Shown piece by piece: positions 1 to 12,092 of a DNA stretch of 64,000 bases. The translations under genes and the position numbers were made by a program. Below the pieces are notes generated by a model that saw only the letters and a program-made list of their open reading frames with translations, ran no database searches and was not told the DNA's origin. Every line of letters starts with the position of its first letter. Positions within the stretch are counted from its first letter, which is position 1. Origin of the DNA: Rhizobium sp. BK313 (GTDB taxonomy: Bacteria > Pseudomonadota > Alphaproteobacteria > Rhizobiales > Rhizobiaceae); the NCBI RefSeq assembly GCF_014193655.1, contig NZ_JACHZQ010000001.1:1736001-1800000 (forward strand), read 5' to 3'.

Positions 1-124
1 TCGTGCAGCCGCCATGCACCTGCGGCTCAGCGGTGACGGAAGAACCGCCAGCCTTTTCGGCGCTCGTCGTCGAAGCGCCGCCACCGGTGAAGATCGAGAG
101 AATATTCGACAAGATCGAAGCCAT
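1..124 (-). CDS. HlyU-like small protein, 5' part only
   Basis: The minus strand opens with ATG at 122-124 and stays open to the window edge for about 41 codons (begins MASILSNILSIFTGGG). A hydrophobic-looking start, then a Gly/Ser/Thr-rich linker and the segment PQVHGGC, match how rhizobial HlyU-family proteins begin, where a conserved Y/H-x-G-C/F-x-I stretch follows. The rest of the gene lies outside the window, so the family call is a guess from the first third. HlyU proteins are small transcription-associated proteins of poorly known role in rhizobia. It lies 37 bases downstream of ilvA on the same strand. Confidence 0.5.
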   Translation of the reverse strand, partial: MASILSNILSIFTGGGASTTSAEKAGGSSVTAEPQVHGGCT

Positions 125-161
125 GAATCGCCTTTAGCATGAAGGACGTGGGGTGGCAAAG

Positions 162-1412
162 TTAAATAATCAGGTTCGCCAGAATGTCGTTCTCGGTGAT
201 GTCCTCATAGCCCATGCCGGCGCGTTCGAAATTCTCGACCAGTTGCTTGAAATTGTCGGGATCCTTGGTTTCGATGCCGATCAGGATGGAGCCGAAATTG
301 CGGGCGCTCTTCTTCAGATATTCGAAACGGGCGATGTCGTCGTCGGGACCGAGCAGATTGAGGAAATCGCGCAGCGCGCCGGGACGCTGTGCCAGTCGCA
401 GGATGAAGTATTTCTTCAGCCCGGCATAGCGCAGGGCACGCTCCTTGACGTCGGGCAGACGCTCGAAATCGAAATTGCCGCCGGAGACGACCGCAACGAT
501 CGTCTTGCCGCGAATGCTCTCACGATCCATCGCCTCGAGTGCGGTGATCGCCAGCGCGCCGGCGGGTTCCAGCACGACGCCTTCGACATTCAGCATATCG
601 GTGATCGTCACGCAGATGGCGTTTTCCGCAATCAGCATGACCTGCTCCGCCGCAAAATCCTTCAGCGCGGCGAAATTCAGGTCGCCAATACGGCCGACGG
701 CCGCGCCGTCGACGAAATTGTCGACCTTAGCCAGCGTCACCACGTGCCCGGCCTCCATGCTGCGCCGCAGGCTGGGTGCTCCCGCCGGCTCGGCAAAGAC
801 GAATGACTCCTTGGTGAGGCGATCGGCAAAATAACCGGTGATGCCGGCCGCCAATCCGCCGCCGCCGACGGGCAGCACGATGCGGTCTGGCACAACACCA
901 TCTGGCAATTGCTCGGCGATTTCGGCCGCGACCGTCGCCTGCCCCTCGATGATATCGACGTGATCGAAAGGCGGCACCATCACACCGTCAATATGCTGCA
1001 CATGCTCGCGCGCTGCCTGGTAGCATTGGTCGAAGAAGTCGCCGAACAGCTTGATGGTGATGAATTCACCGCCGAACATGCGGGTTTTGTCGATTTTCTG
1101 CTGCGGCGTCGTCACCGGCATATAGACCACGCCCGGCACCCCGAAGTGGCGGCAGACGAAAGCAAAGCCCTGCGCATGATTGCCGGCCGAAGCGCAGACG
1201 AAAGTCTTGCCGGTACCGCCCGCGGCAATCACCTTGCGAAAGAAATTGAAGGCGCCGCGAATCTTGTAGGAGCGCACCGGCGTCAGATCCTCGCGCTTCA
1301 GCCAGATGTCCGCACCATAACGAGCGGAAAGATGCTCGTTCAGTTGCAGCGGCGTTGCGGGAAAAAGGCCACGCACGGCCTCGGTGGCGTTGGAAACATC
1401 CTGCTTGTCCAC
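162..1412 (-). CDS. ilvA: Threonine ammonia-lyase (threonine dehydratase)
   Basis: Converts threonine to 2-oxobutanoate and ammonia, the first committed step to isoleucine, in the cytosol with PLP. The 416-aa protein has the PLP lysine in SYKIRGAF (Lys50), the substrate-binding SAGNHAQG near residue 75, and the phosphate-binding loop VGGGGLAAG near 187. Residues about 334-416 (KYFILRLAQRPGALRDFL onward) form one ACT-like regulatory domain, so this is the shorter single-domain class and not the roughly 514-aa E. coli biosynthetic form with two. Isoleucine feedback is therefore likely but not shown. Partner enzyme IlvD is encoded at the other end of the window. Confidence 0.95.
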   Translation of the reverse strand: MDKQDVSNATEAVRGLFPATPLQLNEHLSARYGADIWLKREDLTPVRSYKIRGAFNFFRKVIAAGGTGKTFVCASAGNHAQGFAFVCRHFGVPGVVYMPVTTPQQKIDKTRMFGGEFITIKLFGDFFDQCYQAAREHVQHIDGVMVPPFDHVDIIEGQATVAAEIAEQLPDGVVPDRIVLPVGGGGLAAGITGYFADRLTKESFVFAEPAGAPSLRRSMEAGHVVTLAKVDNFVDGAAVGRIGDLNFAALKDFAAEQVMLIAENAICVTITDMLNVEGVVLEPAGALAITALEAMDRESIRGKTIVAVVSGGNFDFERLPDVKERALRYAGLKKYFILRLAQRPGALRDFLNLLGPDDDIARFEYLKKSARNFGSILIGIETKDPDNFKQLVENFERAGMGYEDITENDILANLII

Positions 1413-1794
1413 GGGTTTGGTCCGTTCCTGTTCAATCCACCTTCGCTATGACACAGGAAACCTGAGTAAAGAAAGCCTCTTTGGTGCGCTTTCCGGCTTG
1501 TCCAAGCGACATTGCGACCATCAAGCGCGCAACTGCTATGTTTCGCGCCACCATGTTACATCCGGTCGCAACACAAGATCTTCGAATTGACAGGAAGGAT
1601 GGGCCTGCTTCCAATGCGAGCCAGCCATCATGACGATGGTTAGAGGCCCGCTCCAATCCGGTTCATCCGGTGCCGGCGGGCTTCGCTTGAAGCTCAAGGT
1701 TGCAGAACAGCTCGCATTGTCACGCCGGACGCGCTCATTGTGAAAGCACTGCAAAAATGGCATCTGGCTTCCCGGATTTCTCGGAGAGCTTGGG
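1413..1794. other. Intergenic gap between ilvA and a small lipoprotein gene
   Basis: This 380-base gap must carry the promoter of ilvA (minus) and of the small plus-strand gene at 1795. Open frames here have no recognisable domain or good ribosome-binding site, and I see no strong hairpin. Confidence 0.5.
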
Positions 1795-2070
1795 ATGCGT
1801 TTTGTTTTAATTGCGGTTGTCTTGGCCTCTTCGCTGGCTTCGTGTGAAACACAGGGACGCGGATCGACGCGAACGGTCATCGTGACGCCGAAACAGGCGA
1901 GAGAGATGCTGGCGGATGCCGAAAAGACCTGCTCATACCTGGGCAGCGACAAGAACCCTCTCAAGAATTATTGCCTGGAGACATACCTCAAAAATCTTCT
2001 GAGAAATCTCCCCACCGAGGGCACGACCGCCAAATCCGGCACCTCCAAATCCACGAGGAAGCATATATAA
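1795..2070 (+). CDS. Small putative lipoprotein, unknown function
   Basis: The 91-aa product starts with a short signal peptide, MRFVLIAVVLASSLASCE, whose LASC resembles a lipobox with Cys17 as the lipidated residue, suggesting an inner- or outer-membrane lipoprotein facing the periplasm. The remainder is polar, with two further cysteines (CSYLG and NYCLE) that might pair, and a basic C-terminus. A GGAG-rich stretch lies just upstream of the ATG. It sits alone between ilvA and a tRNA gene. I recognise no family. The lipobox and ribosome-binding site are the main reasons to believe it is a gene. Confidence 0.6.
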   Translation: MRFVLIAVVLASSLASCETQGRGSTRTVIVTPKQAREMLADAEKTCSYLGSDKNPLKNYCLETYLKNLLRNLPTEGTTAKSGTSKSTRKHI

Positions 2071-2119
2071 GCGAACAACCGCTTGACTGAATCGGGCAAC
2101 TGATTGATTGGAAAGGCAC

Positions 2120-2205
2120 GCGGACGTGGCGAAATTGGTAGACGCAAGGGACTTAAAATCCCTCGGCCTTAGGCTATACGGGTTCGACCCCCGTCGTCCG
2201 CACCA
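2120..2205 (+). tRNA. tRNA-Leu (anticodon UAA)
   Basis: Acceptor stem GCGGACG pairs with CGTCCGC at 2195-2201, followed by discriminator A and an encoded CCA. The anticodon stem AGGGA/TCCCT encloses the loop CTTAAAA, giving anticodon TAA. A variable arm of class II size (GGCCTTAGGCTA region) and T-loop GGTTCGACCC complete a normal tRNA-Leu. No integrase gene or duplicated 3' end lies nearby. Confidence 0.97.
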
Positions 2206-2263
2206 GATCCCTGGATAGCCGCTGAGCTCTTGCCCCTCCCCCTATCCGAAGCGGAATAGCCAT

Positions 2264-2295
2264 CAAAAACAAGGCGGCCCCGTTGGACCGCCTTG
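2264..2295 (-). terminator. Rho-independent terminator of the BA14K-like gene
   Basis: On the minus strand CAAGGCGG (from 2295) pairs with CCGCCTTG, with a ten-base loop, and is followed by TTTTTG. It lies 23 bases after the stop of the 2319-2636 gene. Confidence 0.85.
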
Positions 2296-2318
2296 ATATC
2301 TTTGTCGACTTTAAACTC

Positions 2319-2636
2319 TTAGCGAATGATGATCGTGAATGCTTTGCGCGGATACCACCAGCCGTCGCTGTGGCGGCGATAGCCCGGACGGGCGTATTTA
2401 TAACCGTGATAGCCGTTCCAATAGCCGGGACGATAATGCGGCGGACGGCGGTGCGGGTGGTGTCCGTTGTTATCCCAATGCCGGCGGTCCGGCTGATGGT
2501 ATTGCACTAGCTCGATAGCGGTGCTTGCTGCTGGCTTCGTCTGATAAAGCGGTGCGGCGACTGAGGGGGCGACGGATGCGAGGCCCATGACCAGGGTCAG
2601 CGCACCAACGCCGACGATGCTGAAAATTTTGCTCAT
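2319..2636 (-). CDS. BA14K-like small secreted protein, shortened
   Basis: The 105-aa product has a Sec signal peptide (about residues 1-27, ending SVAA) and a mature part rich in His, Arg, Tyr and Gly. The segment YARPGYRRHSDGWWYP is the core found before the BA14K lectin-like motif of Brucella and rhizobial proteins. The usual C-terminal motif (a Cys-rich region with a repeated RYRSY-type pattern) is absent: translation stops after RKAFTIIIR. It may be a naturally short relative or a C-terminally truncated one. A terminator follows closely, so the short end seems established and not recent. Expected location is periplasmic or surface. Confidence 0.7.
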   Translation of the reverse strand: MSKIFSIVGVGALTLVMGLASVAPSVAAPLYQTKPAASTAIELVQYHQPDRRHWDNNGHHPHRRPPHYRPGYWNGYHGYKYARPGYRRHSDGWWYPRKAFTIIIR

Positions 2637-2866
2637 GATAGCTCCTATCTAAAATTTGCAGCTGCTCATTGAACCAGGATTGGTGAACGGAATATGAATT
2701 CCACCTGAAATAGCGATCACATCGCCGGCATCGCCCATTGCTGCACATTGAAATTTGTGATGACCAAAGGCTGCCGGGAACGACTTCAACGACGACCCGT
2801 GGATCGATTGCTAGAGACCGGCGGATCGGCTCTCATGGTAGTTAATAGAGCCTCATGGAGAGTTGC

Positions 2867-3169
2867 ATGCCCTTTTCCATTCTTCTCGCGCATTTCCTGG
2901 CCGGTGTTTTTCTTGCCAACGGCGTGCCGCATTTTGTCAGTGGCGTGCTTGGCCGACCGTTCAGAACGCCCTTCATCCGCTTGCACGACGGCAGGGTCAG
3001 TTCACCGGGATTGAACGTATTCTGGGGCTGGCTGAATTTCGCCGTCGCTTTTGCGCTCTTCTTCTATATCGGGCCATTTTCGGCGGCAGCGACGTCCGAT
3101 CTGATCGCGGCGGCGGCCGGCATCTTGCTGACGGGGCTGCTGCTGGCGCGCATCTTTGCCGAAAGCTAA
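2867..3169 (+). CDS. Small inner-membrane protein, unknown function
   Basis: About 100 aa with three predicted membrane segments: residues about 3-25, 50-68 and 75-97. The ATG at 2867 is chosen because GGAG lies seven bases upstream; an in-frame ATG at 2855 would put that motif inside the coding region. The motif LANGVPHFVSGVLGRPF recurs in small rhizobial membrane proteins of unknown function. It converges on wrbA across a shared terminator. Confidence 0.7.
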   Translation: MPFSILLAHFLAGVFLANGVPHFVSGVLGRPFRTPFIRLHDGRVSSPGLNVFWGWLNFAVAFALFFYIGPFSAAATSDLIAAAAGILLTGLLLARIFAES

Positions 3170-3185
3170 GCCGGTTGCGGCACGC

Positions 3186-3217
3186 AAAAAGGCGCAGCTT
3201 TCGCCGCGCCTTTCTTT
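3186..3217. terminator. Bidirectional terminator between convergent genes
   Basis: AAAGGCGC (3188-3195) pairs with GCGCCTTT (3206-3213). An A-run on the left and TTTCTTT on the right give U-tracts in both directions, fitting its place between the membrane-protein gene and wrbA. Confidence 0.85.
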
Positions 3218-3239
3218 AGGTCAATGAGCGCCGGTCGAA

Positions 3240-3839
3240 TTAGGCGACGAGCTTGGCCGCAATCTTGGCAACATGGGCGCCCTGGTACTTTGCAGCTTCC
3301 AGTTCGATCTCCGAAGGCTGGCGCGAGCCGTCGCCGTTGGTGATCGTGGACGCGCCGTAAGGCGAGCCGCCCTTGACTTCTTCGGTGCCCATCTGGCCCT
3401 GGAATGCATAGGGAAGGCCGACGACGGCCATGCCGTGGTGCAGCAGGGTCGGAATGAAGCCGAGGATGGTCGATTCCTGGCCGCCGTGCTGGGTAGCCGA
3501 AGAGGTAAACACCGAGCCGACCTTGCCGACAAGCTTGCCGCCGAACCACAGGCCGCCGGTCTGATCCCAGAAATTGCGCATTTGCGACGTGACCGTGCCG
3601 AAGCGAGTGCCGGAGCCGACGATGATGGCGTCGTATTCGGCCAGTTCTTCCGGCGATGCGATCGGTGCTTCCTGATCGAGCTTGAAGTAGGAAGCCTTGG
3701 CAACCTCCTCCGGCACCAGTTCCGGCACGCGCTTGACGGTCACGTCGGCACCGGCCGATTTTGCGCCTTCAGCGACGGCATAGGCCATCTTCTCGATGTG
3801 ACCATAGGCGGAATAATAGAGAACCAGAACCTTAGCCAT
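3240..3839 (-). CDS. wrbA: NAD(P)H:quinone oxidoreductase WrbA
   Basis: A 199-aa flavodoxin-like enzyme that reduces quinones by two electrons with FMN, protecting against redox cycling. The N-terminal FMN phosphate loop reads [19 protein letters not shown], followed by WrbA-typical [15 protein letters not shown] and the C-terminal QGA..AK region. The start at 3839 is set by AGGAGA eight bases upstream; a longer open frame to 4016 has no such signal and its extra residues are not WrbA-like. It is monocistronic, closed by the terminator at about 3200. Confidence 0.95.
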   Translation of the reverse strand: MAKVLVLYYSAYGHIEKMAYAVAEGAKSAGADVTVKRVPELVPEEVAKASYFKLDQEAPIASPEELAEYDAIIVGSGTRFGTVTSQMRNFWDQTGGLWFGGKLVGKVGSVFTSSATQHGGQESTILGFIPTLLHHGMAVVGLPYAFQGQMGTEEVKGGSPYGASTITNGDGSRQPSEIELEAAKYQGAHVAKIAAKLVA

Positions 3840-4080
3840 ATACGTCTCCTGTTGTTGGACGTGTTGATTTTCGAGCTGACTTGTATCAGCGGGAAAACGA
3901 AGGCGCAGCCCCTGCAACTGGAACGCACTGTTCACCCGATGTAGACGAATATTCACTTGCGGATGCTTTTTGACGGCCGCCAAGGAAACGAAAACGGCAG
4001 TTTGCATTCGCCGCAAACGGCGCTACCTATCTCAGACGTTTTTTTCGAACGCGCGGCTGCGCAATTCCACGGATACTTCC

Positions 4081-4854
4081 ATGACCAATGAAACCATTGT
4101 CACCGCCGCCATGCTGGCCATCGGGGACGAACTGCTCTCTGGCCGAACGAAAGACAAGAATATCGGCCATCTCGCCGATGTCATGCTGCTTTCCGGCATC
4201 GACTTGAAGGAAGTTCGTATCGTCGCCGACGACGAGGATGCCATCGTCTCAGCGCTCAACGCACTGCGCGGCCAATACGATTACGTCTTCACGTCCGGCG
4301 GCATCGGCCCGACGCACGACGACATCACCGCCGACGCCGTCGCCAAGGCTTTCGGTGTGCCTTGCGAACACGATGCCGAAGCGATGCGGCTGATGGCCGA
4401 GATGTACGCGCGGCGCGAGATGGAATTTACCGAGGCCCGCCAGCGGATGGCGCGTATGCCGGTCGGCTCCAAGCACATTGCCAATCCGGTTTCGACCGCG
4501 CCGGGTTTCAACATCGGCAACGTCTATGTCATGGCCGGCGTCCCACAGGTTTTTCAGGCGATGCTCGACAATGTCGTGCCCACCCTGCGTTCCGGCACCC
4601 GCATGCTTTCGACGGCGATTTCCTGCCCTTACGGCGAAGGTGAGATCGGTACGCCGCTCGGCGCCATCCAGAAAGCACACCCGGAGACCAGCATCGGCTC
4701 CTATCCGCGCTATATCGGTCAATCCTTCTCGACGGAGATCGTCGTGCGGGCCCGTTCCGCCGAGCTGGTTGAAAGTGTCGCTGCCGAAGTGCGCGCCATG
4801 ATCGAAACCATCAGGCGGGCGAAAGCCAAGGAAAATCAGTCCGCTGAAGCATGA
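4081..4854 (+). CDS. CinA-like molybdopterin-binding domain protein
   Basis: 257 aa forming a single MoCF-biosynthesis (MoeA/MogA-type) fold: AMLAIGDELLSGRTKDKN at the start and TSGGIGPTHDDITADAVAKA near residue 70 are the diagnostic blocks of the competence/damage-inducible CinA N-terminal domain. The C-terminal nicotinamide-nucleotide amidase domain of full CinA (about 410 aa) is absent, as in the usual rhizobial short form. Substrate is not known; ADP-ribose pyrophosphatase activity is reported for CinA N-domains in general. ATG at 4081 is preferred to an upstream in-frame start because family similarity begins here, though the ribosome-binding site is weak. Confidence 0.85.
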   Translation: MTNETIVTAAMLAIGDELLSGRTKDKNIGHLADVMLLSGIDLKEVRIVADDEDAIVSALNALRGQYDYVFTSGGIGPTHDDITADAVAKAFGVPCEHDAEAMRLMAEMYARREMEFTEARQRMARMPVGSKHIANPVSTAPGFNIGNVYVMAGVPQVFQAMLDNVVPTLRSGTRMLSTAISCPYGEGEIGTPLGAIQKAHPETSIGSYPRYIGQSFSTEIVVRARSAELVESVAAEVRAMIETIRRAKAKENQSAEA

Positions 4855-4971
4855 CATTCAACGAGTGCCTTTAACTCGCCAGGGAACCGCTGTCATGTCG
4901 GCGCATTATTATCAGGCGAAACACTGATATAATGAAACGATCCGGACCTTTCCGCACGGGAGATCAATGTC

Positions 4972-5814
4972 ATGTCCTATAAAACCATCCTCGTCATTCT
5001 CGACACCCCCGACAATACGCGTGTGGCGGTCGATTTTGCTGCCGCGCTCGCTAAGGAACATGGCGCTCATATCGTAGGCCTGCATGCGGAAATCGTCTCG
5101 GCTGTTCCGCTGGTGGCGCCGATGGAAATCCCCGATCCGATCGCGGTACAGGCACTACAGGATATGGCGCACAGCCAGGCGGTCGATATCGAGCGGCTGT
5201 TTCGCTCGAAAATGGAACGCGAGGGCATCGCCTATGAATGGCGCAGCTTCGCCAGCACCGTCGGCTATGGCTCGCAGCCGCTGATAGAAAGCGCCCGTAG
5301 CGCCGACCTGTTGGTCGCCGTGCAGCCCGACCCGCACAAGTCTTCTGACTCGCATGTCGATGTCGAAAGCTTCCTGTTCGAAAGCGGCCGTCCGGTGCTG
5401 CTCATTCCCTACATCTTTACCGAGCCGAAGCCGATCCGTCGTGTCCTGATCGCCTGGAACGGCTCGAAGGAAGCTGCCCGTGCCACCTTCGATGCTCTGC
5501 CGTTTCTGAAGGCCGCCGATTCCGTTGAGGTTTTCTCGGTCGACACGTCCGATAGTTCGACGCATTCGCCGACAGAAACCGGTTTAGAGATTGCCGCTAC
5601 GCTTGCCCGCCATGGGATTCGCGCCAGACTGGAAACGGCGACCTGCGGCGGCAAGACGCCATCGCAGGTCATCGAAAATCGCCTCGCCGACGACAGCATC
5701 GATCTGCTCGTCATGGGTGCCTATACACATTCGTGGCTTTGGCAGTTGATCTTCGGCGGCACGACGCGAACGTTGTTGCAGTCGATGACGGCGATGACGC
5801 TGCTGGCGCGCTGA
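4972..5814 (+). CDS. Tandem-domain universal stress protein
   Basis: 280 aa with two UspA folds in tandem (about 1-145 and 150-280). The second keeps the nucleotide-binding signature MGAYTHSWLWQLIFGG followed by TTRTLLQ; the first is degenerate there. Such proteins are cytoplasmic and induced by starvation or oxygen limitation. The GGGAGA upstream supports the start. The hairpin at 5846 probably ends the transcript. Confidence 0.9.
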   Translation: MSYKTILVILDTPDNTRVAVDFAAALAKEHGAHIVGLHAEIVSAVPLVAPMEIPDPIAVQALQDMAHSQAVDIERLFRSKMEREGIAYEWRSFASTVGYGSQPLIESARSADLLVAVQPDPHKSSDSHVDVESFLFESGRPVLLIPYIFTEPKPIRRVLIAWNGSKEAARATFDALPFLKAADSVEVFSVDTSDSSTHSPTETGLEIAATLARHGIRARLETATCGGKTPSQVIENRLADDSIDLLVMGAYTHSWLWQLIFGGTTRTLLQSMTAMTLLAR

Positions 5815-5845
5815 CCAAATATAGGACTCTGTTTGAGGGCAGGCT

Positions 5846-5870
5846 CAGGCGCGGGCTCAAAGCGCGCCTG
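5846..5870 (+). terminator. GC-rich hairpin after the stress-protein gene
   Basis: CAGGCGCG (5846-5853) pairs perfectly with CGCGCCTG (5863-5870) 32 bases after the stop. There is no U-tract, so termination is an inference. Confidence 0.45.
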
Positions 5871-5987
5871 GGTCCCGTACCGCCTGCCGGATATGCGGCG
5901 GCTCTTGCCTTTTGGCGGCAAATCCAGCAGAAAGCAGCGACCGATGAGAGAATTCCCGCCAGGGAACCATTCGCGTGGTCCACGGAA

Positions 5988-6032
5988 CGTGATCCCAAAA
6001 AGATCCAAAGCGTTTTTTGGATAGAGATCGTG
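5988..6032. repeat. Rhizobial intergenic palindromic repeat
   Basis: An imperfect palindrome with arms CGTGATC and GATCGTG around CCAAAAA and TTTTTTGG. This pattern (GATC..CCAAAAAG..AAAGCGTTTTTGG..GATC) is common between genes in Rhizobiaceae. The rest of the 340-base gap between the stress protein and gpt holds no convincing gene. Confidence 0.6.
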
Positions 6033-6157
6033 TTTGGTCGGACCAGCGAACTGCGTTTCAGGATTTGGTCCATGGTCCGCGCCCGTCGCGGGGTCTGCTC
6101 AGGGTCGCCGGCAGCGCCGGTGCGTTGTCATCCTCTGCCTCCCGGAGCTTCTCAGCC

Positions 6158-6655
6158 ATGTCCCTGCCCGATAAAGCCTTTCCCGTATCCTGGGATCAGT
6201 TCCATCGCGATGCCCGCGCCCTTGCCTGGCGGCTGGCCGGCCTCAAGCGCGATTTCAAGGCGATCGTCTGCATCACCCGCGGCGGCCTCGTCCCTGCCGC
6301 CATTATCTCGCGCGAACTTAATATCCGCCTGATCGAGACCGTCTGTATCGCCTCCTACCACGATTATTCGAGCCAGGGCGAAATGAACCTGCTCAAGGGA
6401 ATAGCGCCGGAACTCGCCGCTGACGGCGGCGAAGGCGTGTTGGTCATCGACGACCTGACCGATACTGGCAAGACCGCCGCTGAAGTGCGCACCATGCTGC
6501 CAAAGGCGCATTTCGCCTGCGTCTATGCCAAGCCGAAGGGGGTGCCGACCATCGACACCTTCATCACCGAGGTCAGCCAGGACACCTGGATCTATTTCCC
6601 TTGGGACATGGGTTTCACCTACCAGGAGCCGATCGCCAAGGGTCATCGCGGGTGA
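6158..6655 (+). CDS. gpt: Xanthine phosphoribosyltransferase
   Basis: 165-aa type I phosphoribosyltransferase that salvages xanthine and guanine to XMP and GMP using PRPP. The PRPP-binding loop is [13 protein letters not shown] (residues about 95-107), and [18 protein letters not shown] provides the pyrophosphate-binding loop. Length and the sequence FPWDMGF near the end fit E. coli Gpt. The start at 6158 has GGAG about ten bases upstream; an in-frame extension to 6017 reads through repeat-like DNA and is rejected. A long perfect palindrome follows the stop. Confidence 0.93.
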   Translation: MSLPDKAFPVSWDQFHRDARALAWRLAGLKRDFKAIVCITRGGLVPAAIISRELNIRLIETVCIASYHDYSSQGEMNLLKGIAPELAADGGEGVLVIDDLTDTGKTAAEVRTMLPKAHFACVYAKPKGVPTIDTFITEVSQDTWIYFPWDMGFTYQEPIAKGHRG

Positions 6656-6667
6656 CGCTCGTGGGTC

Positions 6668-6696
6668 TCACGCGAATCACTAGTGATTCTGCGTGA
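6668..6696. promoter_or_regulatory. Long palindrome downstream of gpt
   Basis: GAATCACTAGTGATTC (6674-6689) is a perfect 16-base palindrome, extended by TCACGC and GCGTGA with one extra T. It lies 12 bases after gpt with no U-tract. It could be a transcription stop or a protein-binding site, and it holds two GANTC (CcrM-type) methylation sites. Confidence 0.5.
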
Positions 6697-6747
6697 TGTG
6701 CCGAAACCGGACAAAAACATCAGCAATAGAGGTGGGCGCTTCAGCGC

Positions 6748-6763
6748 CCACTATATTTAGTGG
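6748..6763. promoter_or_regulatory. NrdR-box-like palindrome (distal)
   Basis: CCACTATATTTAGTGG has 6-base inverted arms and fits the NrdR consensus acaCwAtATaTwGtgt at all but one core base. It is about 660 bases before nrdJ, and no partner box 31 bases away was found. Confidence 0.55.
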
Positions 6764-6999
6764 TTGTCGAGATACCAAGATTACGTGGGATTCAAGGCCT
6801 TCTGCGCGAATCATGAGGGGTTGCTGCATGCTTTTGCCCCTCTGCCAATGGCTCCGAGGTCACGGTCACAATATTGTCGCGTTTATTTCCGTCGGCGGTA
6901 GCATTCGACCCGTCAGCGGTCGCGCGAAGGGCGAACAATTTCCGCCAAGCGCTTGAATCTTCTGATCTCCTGGCGTTTCCCCAATTTCCACAGGCAAGC

Positions 7000-7015
7000 C
7001 CACAAGATATTGTGG
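7000..7015. promoter_or_regulatory. NrdR-box-like palindrome (middle)
   Basis: CCACAAGATATTGTGG matches the NrdR core in nine of ten positions. A partner 31 bases downstream (7031-7046) would be poor. It lies just upstream of a possible sigma-70 promoter. Confidence 0.55.
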
Positions 7016-7040
7016 TTAAAAATCCGTCGCAAACCACCCC

Positions 7041-7069
7041 TTGACGGAATCGGGTCTTTCAAAGTTAAT
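7041..7069 (+). promoter_or_regulatory. Candidate sigma-70 promoter upstream of nrdJ
   Basis: TTGACG and GTTAAT are separated by 17 bases. The distance to the nrdJ start is long (about 355 bases), so this is tentative. Confidence 0.3.
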
Positions 7070-7244
7070 GACTGACGTTGTGGCGGCGACTGGACCGGAC
7101 GGATTAACGGGGGCTGGTCCTTAACTCGAAATCGGATTTGGATTCAGGGCGATACACCATGACTGGTGGCGCCGTGAGGGTTTTTGTGCCGATGTCGATG
7201 CTGCCAAAAAAAGACATGCGGGGACTGGCGGCAATAAGCTGTTA

Positions 7245-7291
7245 ATACTATATTTAGTGTTTGCAGCCACCATCACCACAAGATACAGGAA
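7245..7291 (+). promoter_or_regulatory. Tandem NrdR boxes of nrdJ
   Basis: ATACTATATTTAGTGT (7245-7260) and CCACAAGATACAGGAA (7276-7291) both fit the NrdR consensus, nine and eight of ten core positions. Their cores start at 7248 and 7279, 31 bases apart, the three-helical-turn spacing known for NrdR pairs. NrdR represses ribonucleotide reductase genes when dATP/ATP is high. Confidence 0.75.
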
Positions 7292-7425
7292 AGTCATCTC
7301 CGGGTGACACCTCCTGTCAGAGGACAGAGTGAACACTGGCTGCGCGTTGAAATCGCGAGGCCGGACAAAGATTTTTGCGCCCTGTTACGAGGCAGGTGCG
7401 CGTCAACGAATGAGGTTATGGGACC

Positions 7426-11235
<3,810 letters not shown>

Positions 11236-11465
11236 GGTGCCAGTCACAAGGTGTGTCGTCGATCCAATCAAGGTATTGCGCAAAACCAATCCTAACTGCG
11301 CAAAATGACGTGGGTCGCGTCCAATCCAACTTTTCCCTGGCATAGAAATTTTGGAATTTTGGACGCGATAGGCACAAGAAAGAACAGAAACCTAATAAGC
11401 GCACGGATTGCTCAAATAATCCCAAGATAAAATCAGCAGAGAAACTGTTGAATGGAGTAAACGAA

Positions 11466-11505
11466 GAGGCGACTCAATGCGTTTAAAGAAACGTTGAGTC
11501 GCCTC
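11466..11505. terminator. Strong hairpin downstream of nrdJ
   Basis: GAGGCGACTCAA (11466-11477) pairs perfectly with TTGAGTCGCCTC (11494-11505); an inner CGTTT/AAACG extends the stem. ATTTCGTTTT follows. It lies 231 bases after the nrdJ stop and is the likely transcript end. Confidence 0.75.
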
Positions 11506-11983
11506 ATTTCGTTTTAGCTTCGGAAGTATTTAGCCTCATCACAAAAGCGGAGAATTTCCCTCAATGAATGGCGCCAAAATACTGAAAGTAAGGGATTTTT
11601 AACGGATTTATATTTACATAATCCCTGATTTTGGCTATGTTACTCTAGGTGATTCGGAGAAACGAAAGAAGGATCGACGCAAAGGAAGTGAAATCGGAGA
11701 ACCTTTCTCCGCGATGCCGCAACCGAGACTGCAATCTCGGCCACGACACCTTGCGAATAACCTTTGAGCATTCGCATGACCGACAGACCTTAGTCCGCCA
11801 GCCGCTTAAGCAAGAGCACTATAGGAGGATTCGGGTCCTACGTCCCGCCAAAGCAGGGAGCTGGTCTCGAATGCTTGGCGATCGCCCGCGGCTGCCTAAA
11901 TGGCAATGCAGCTGAAGCACTTCACCTGCTAAATCGATCCGACCGATATGCCGTGACCTAACGCACGTTAAGGGCAGCTCCAA
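11506..11983. other. AT-rich gap at the island edge
   Basis: About 480 bases without a convincing gene. Base composition drops in GC relative to nrdJ. A short open frame at 11649-11915 has no ribosome-binding site or recognisable motif. The first copy of the island repeat follows. Confidence 0.5.
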
Positions 11984-12039
11984 GACGTCCGCTTCGGGCC
12001 GACTGCGATCTTGGCCGGATCGCACCAATTGCGGTCGTT
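11984..12039 (+). repeat. Island hairpin repeat, copy 1
   Basis: Outer arms ACGTCCGC and GCGGTCGT; perfect inner arms TGCGATC/GATCGCA. Contains CTTCGGGCCGAC, shared with copies 2 and 6. Confidence 0.65.
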
Positions 12040-12092
12040 GCTGTGAATGGTCTACAGTTCTGCGCCTGCGGGATTATCGGACGGACCAGTGA

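Noticed and set aside
6674..6689. Cloning-vector contamination (resembles a TA-vector polylinker)
   Set aside because: It is a perfect symmetric palindrome within longer genomic arms and lacks the neighbouring vector sites.
6860..6880. Additional NrdR box at ACAATATTGT
   Set aside because: The palindrome is too short, lacking the ten-base core spacing of the NrdR consensus.
7070..7425. Cobalamin riboswitch upstream of nrdJ
   Set aside because: No B12-box-like GCCACTG with the expected neighbours was found on either strand by eye.
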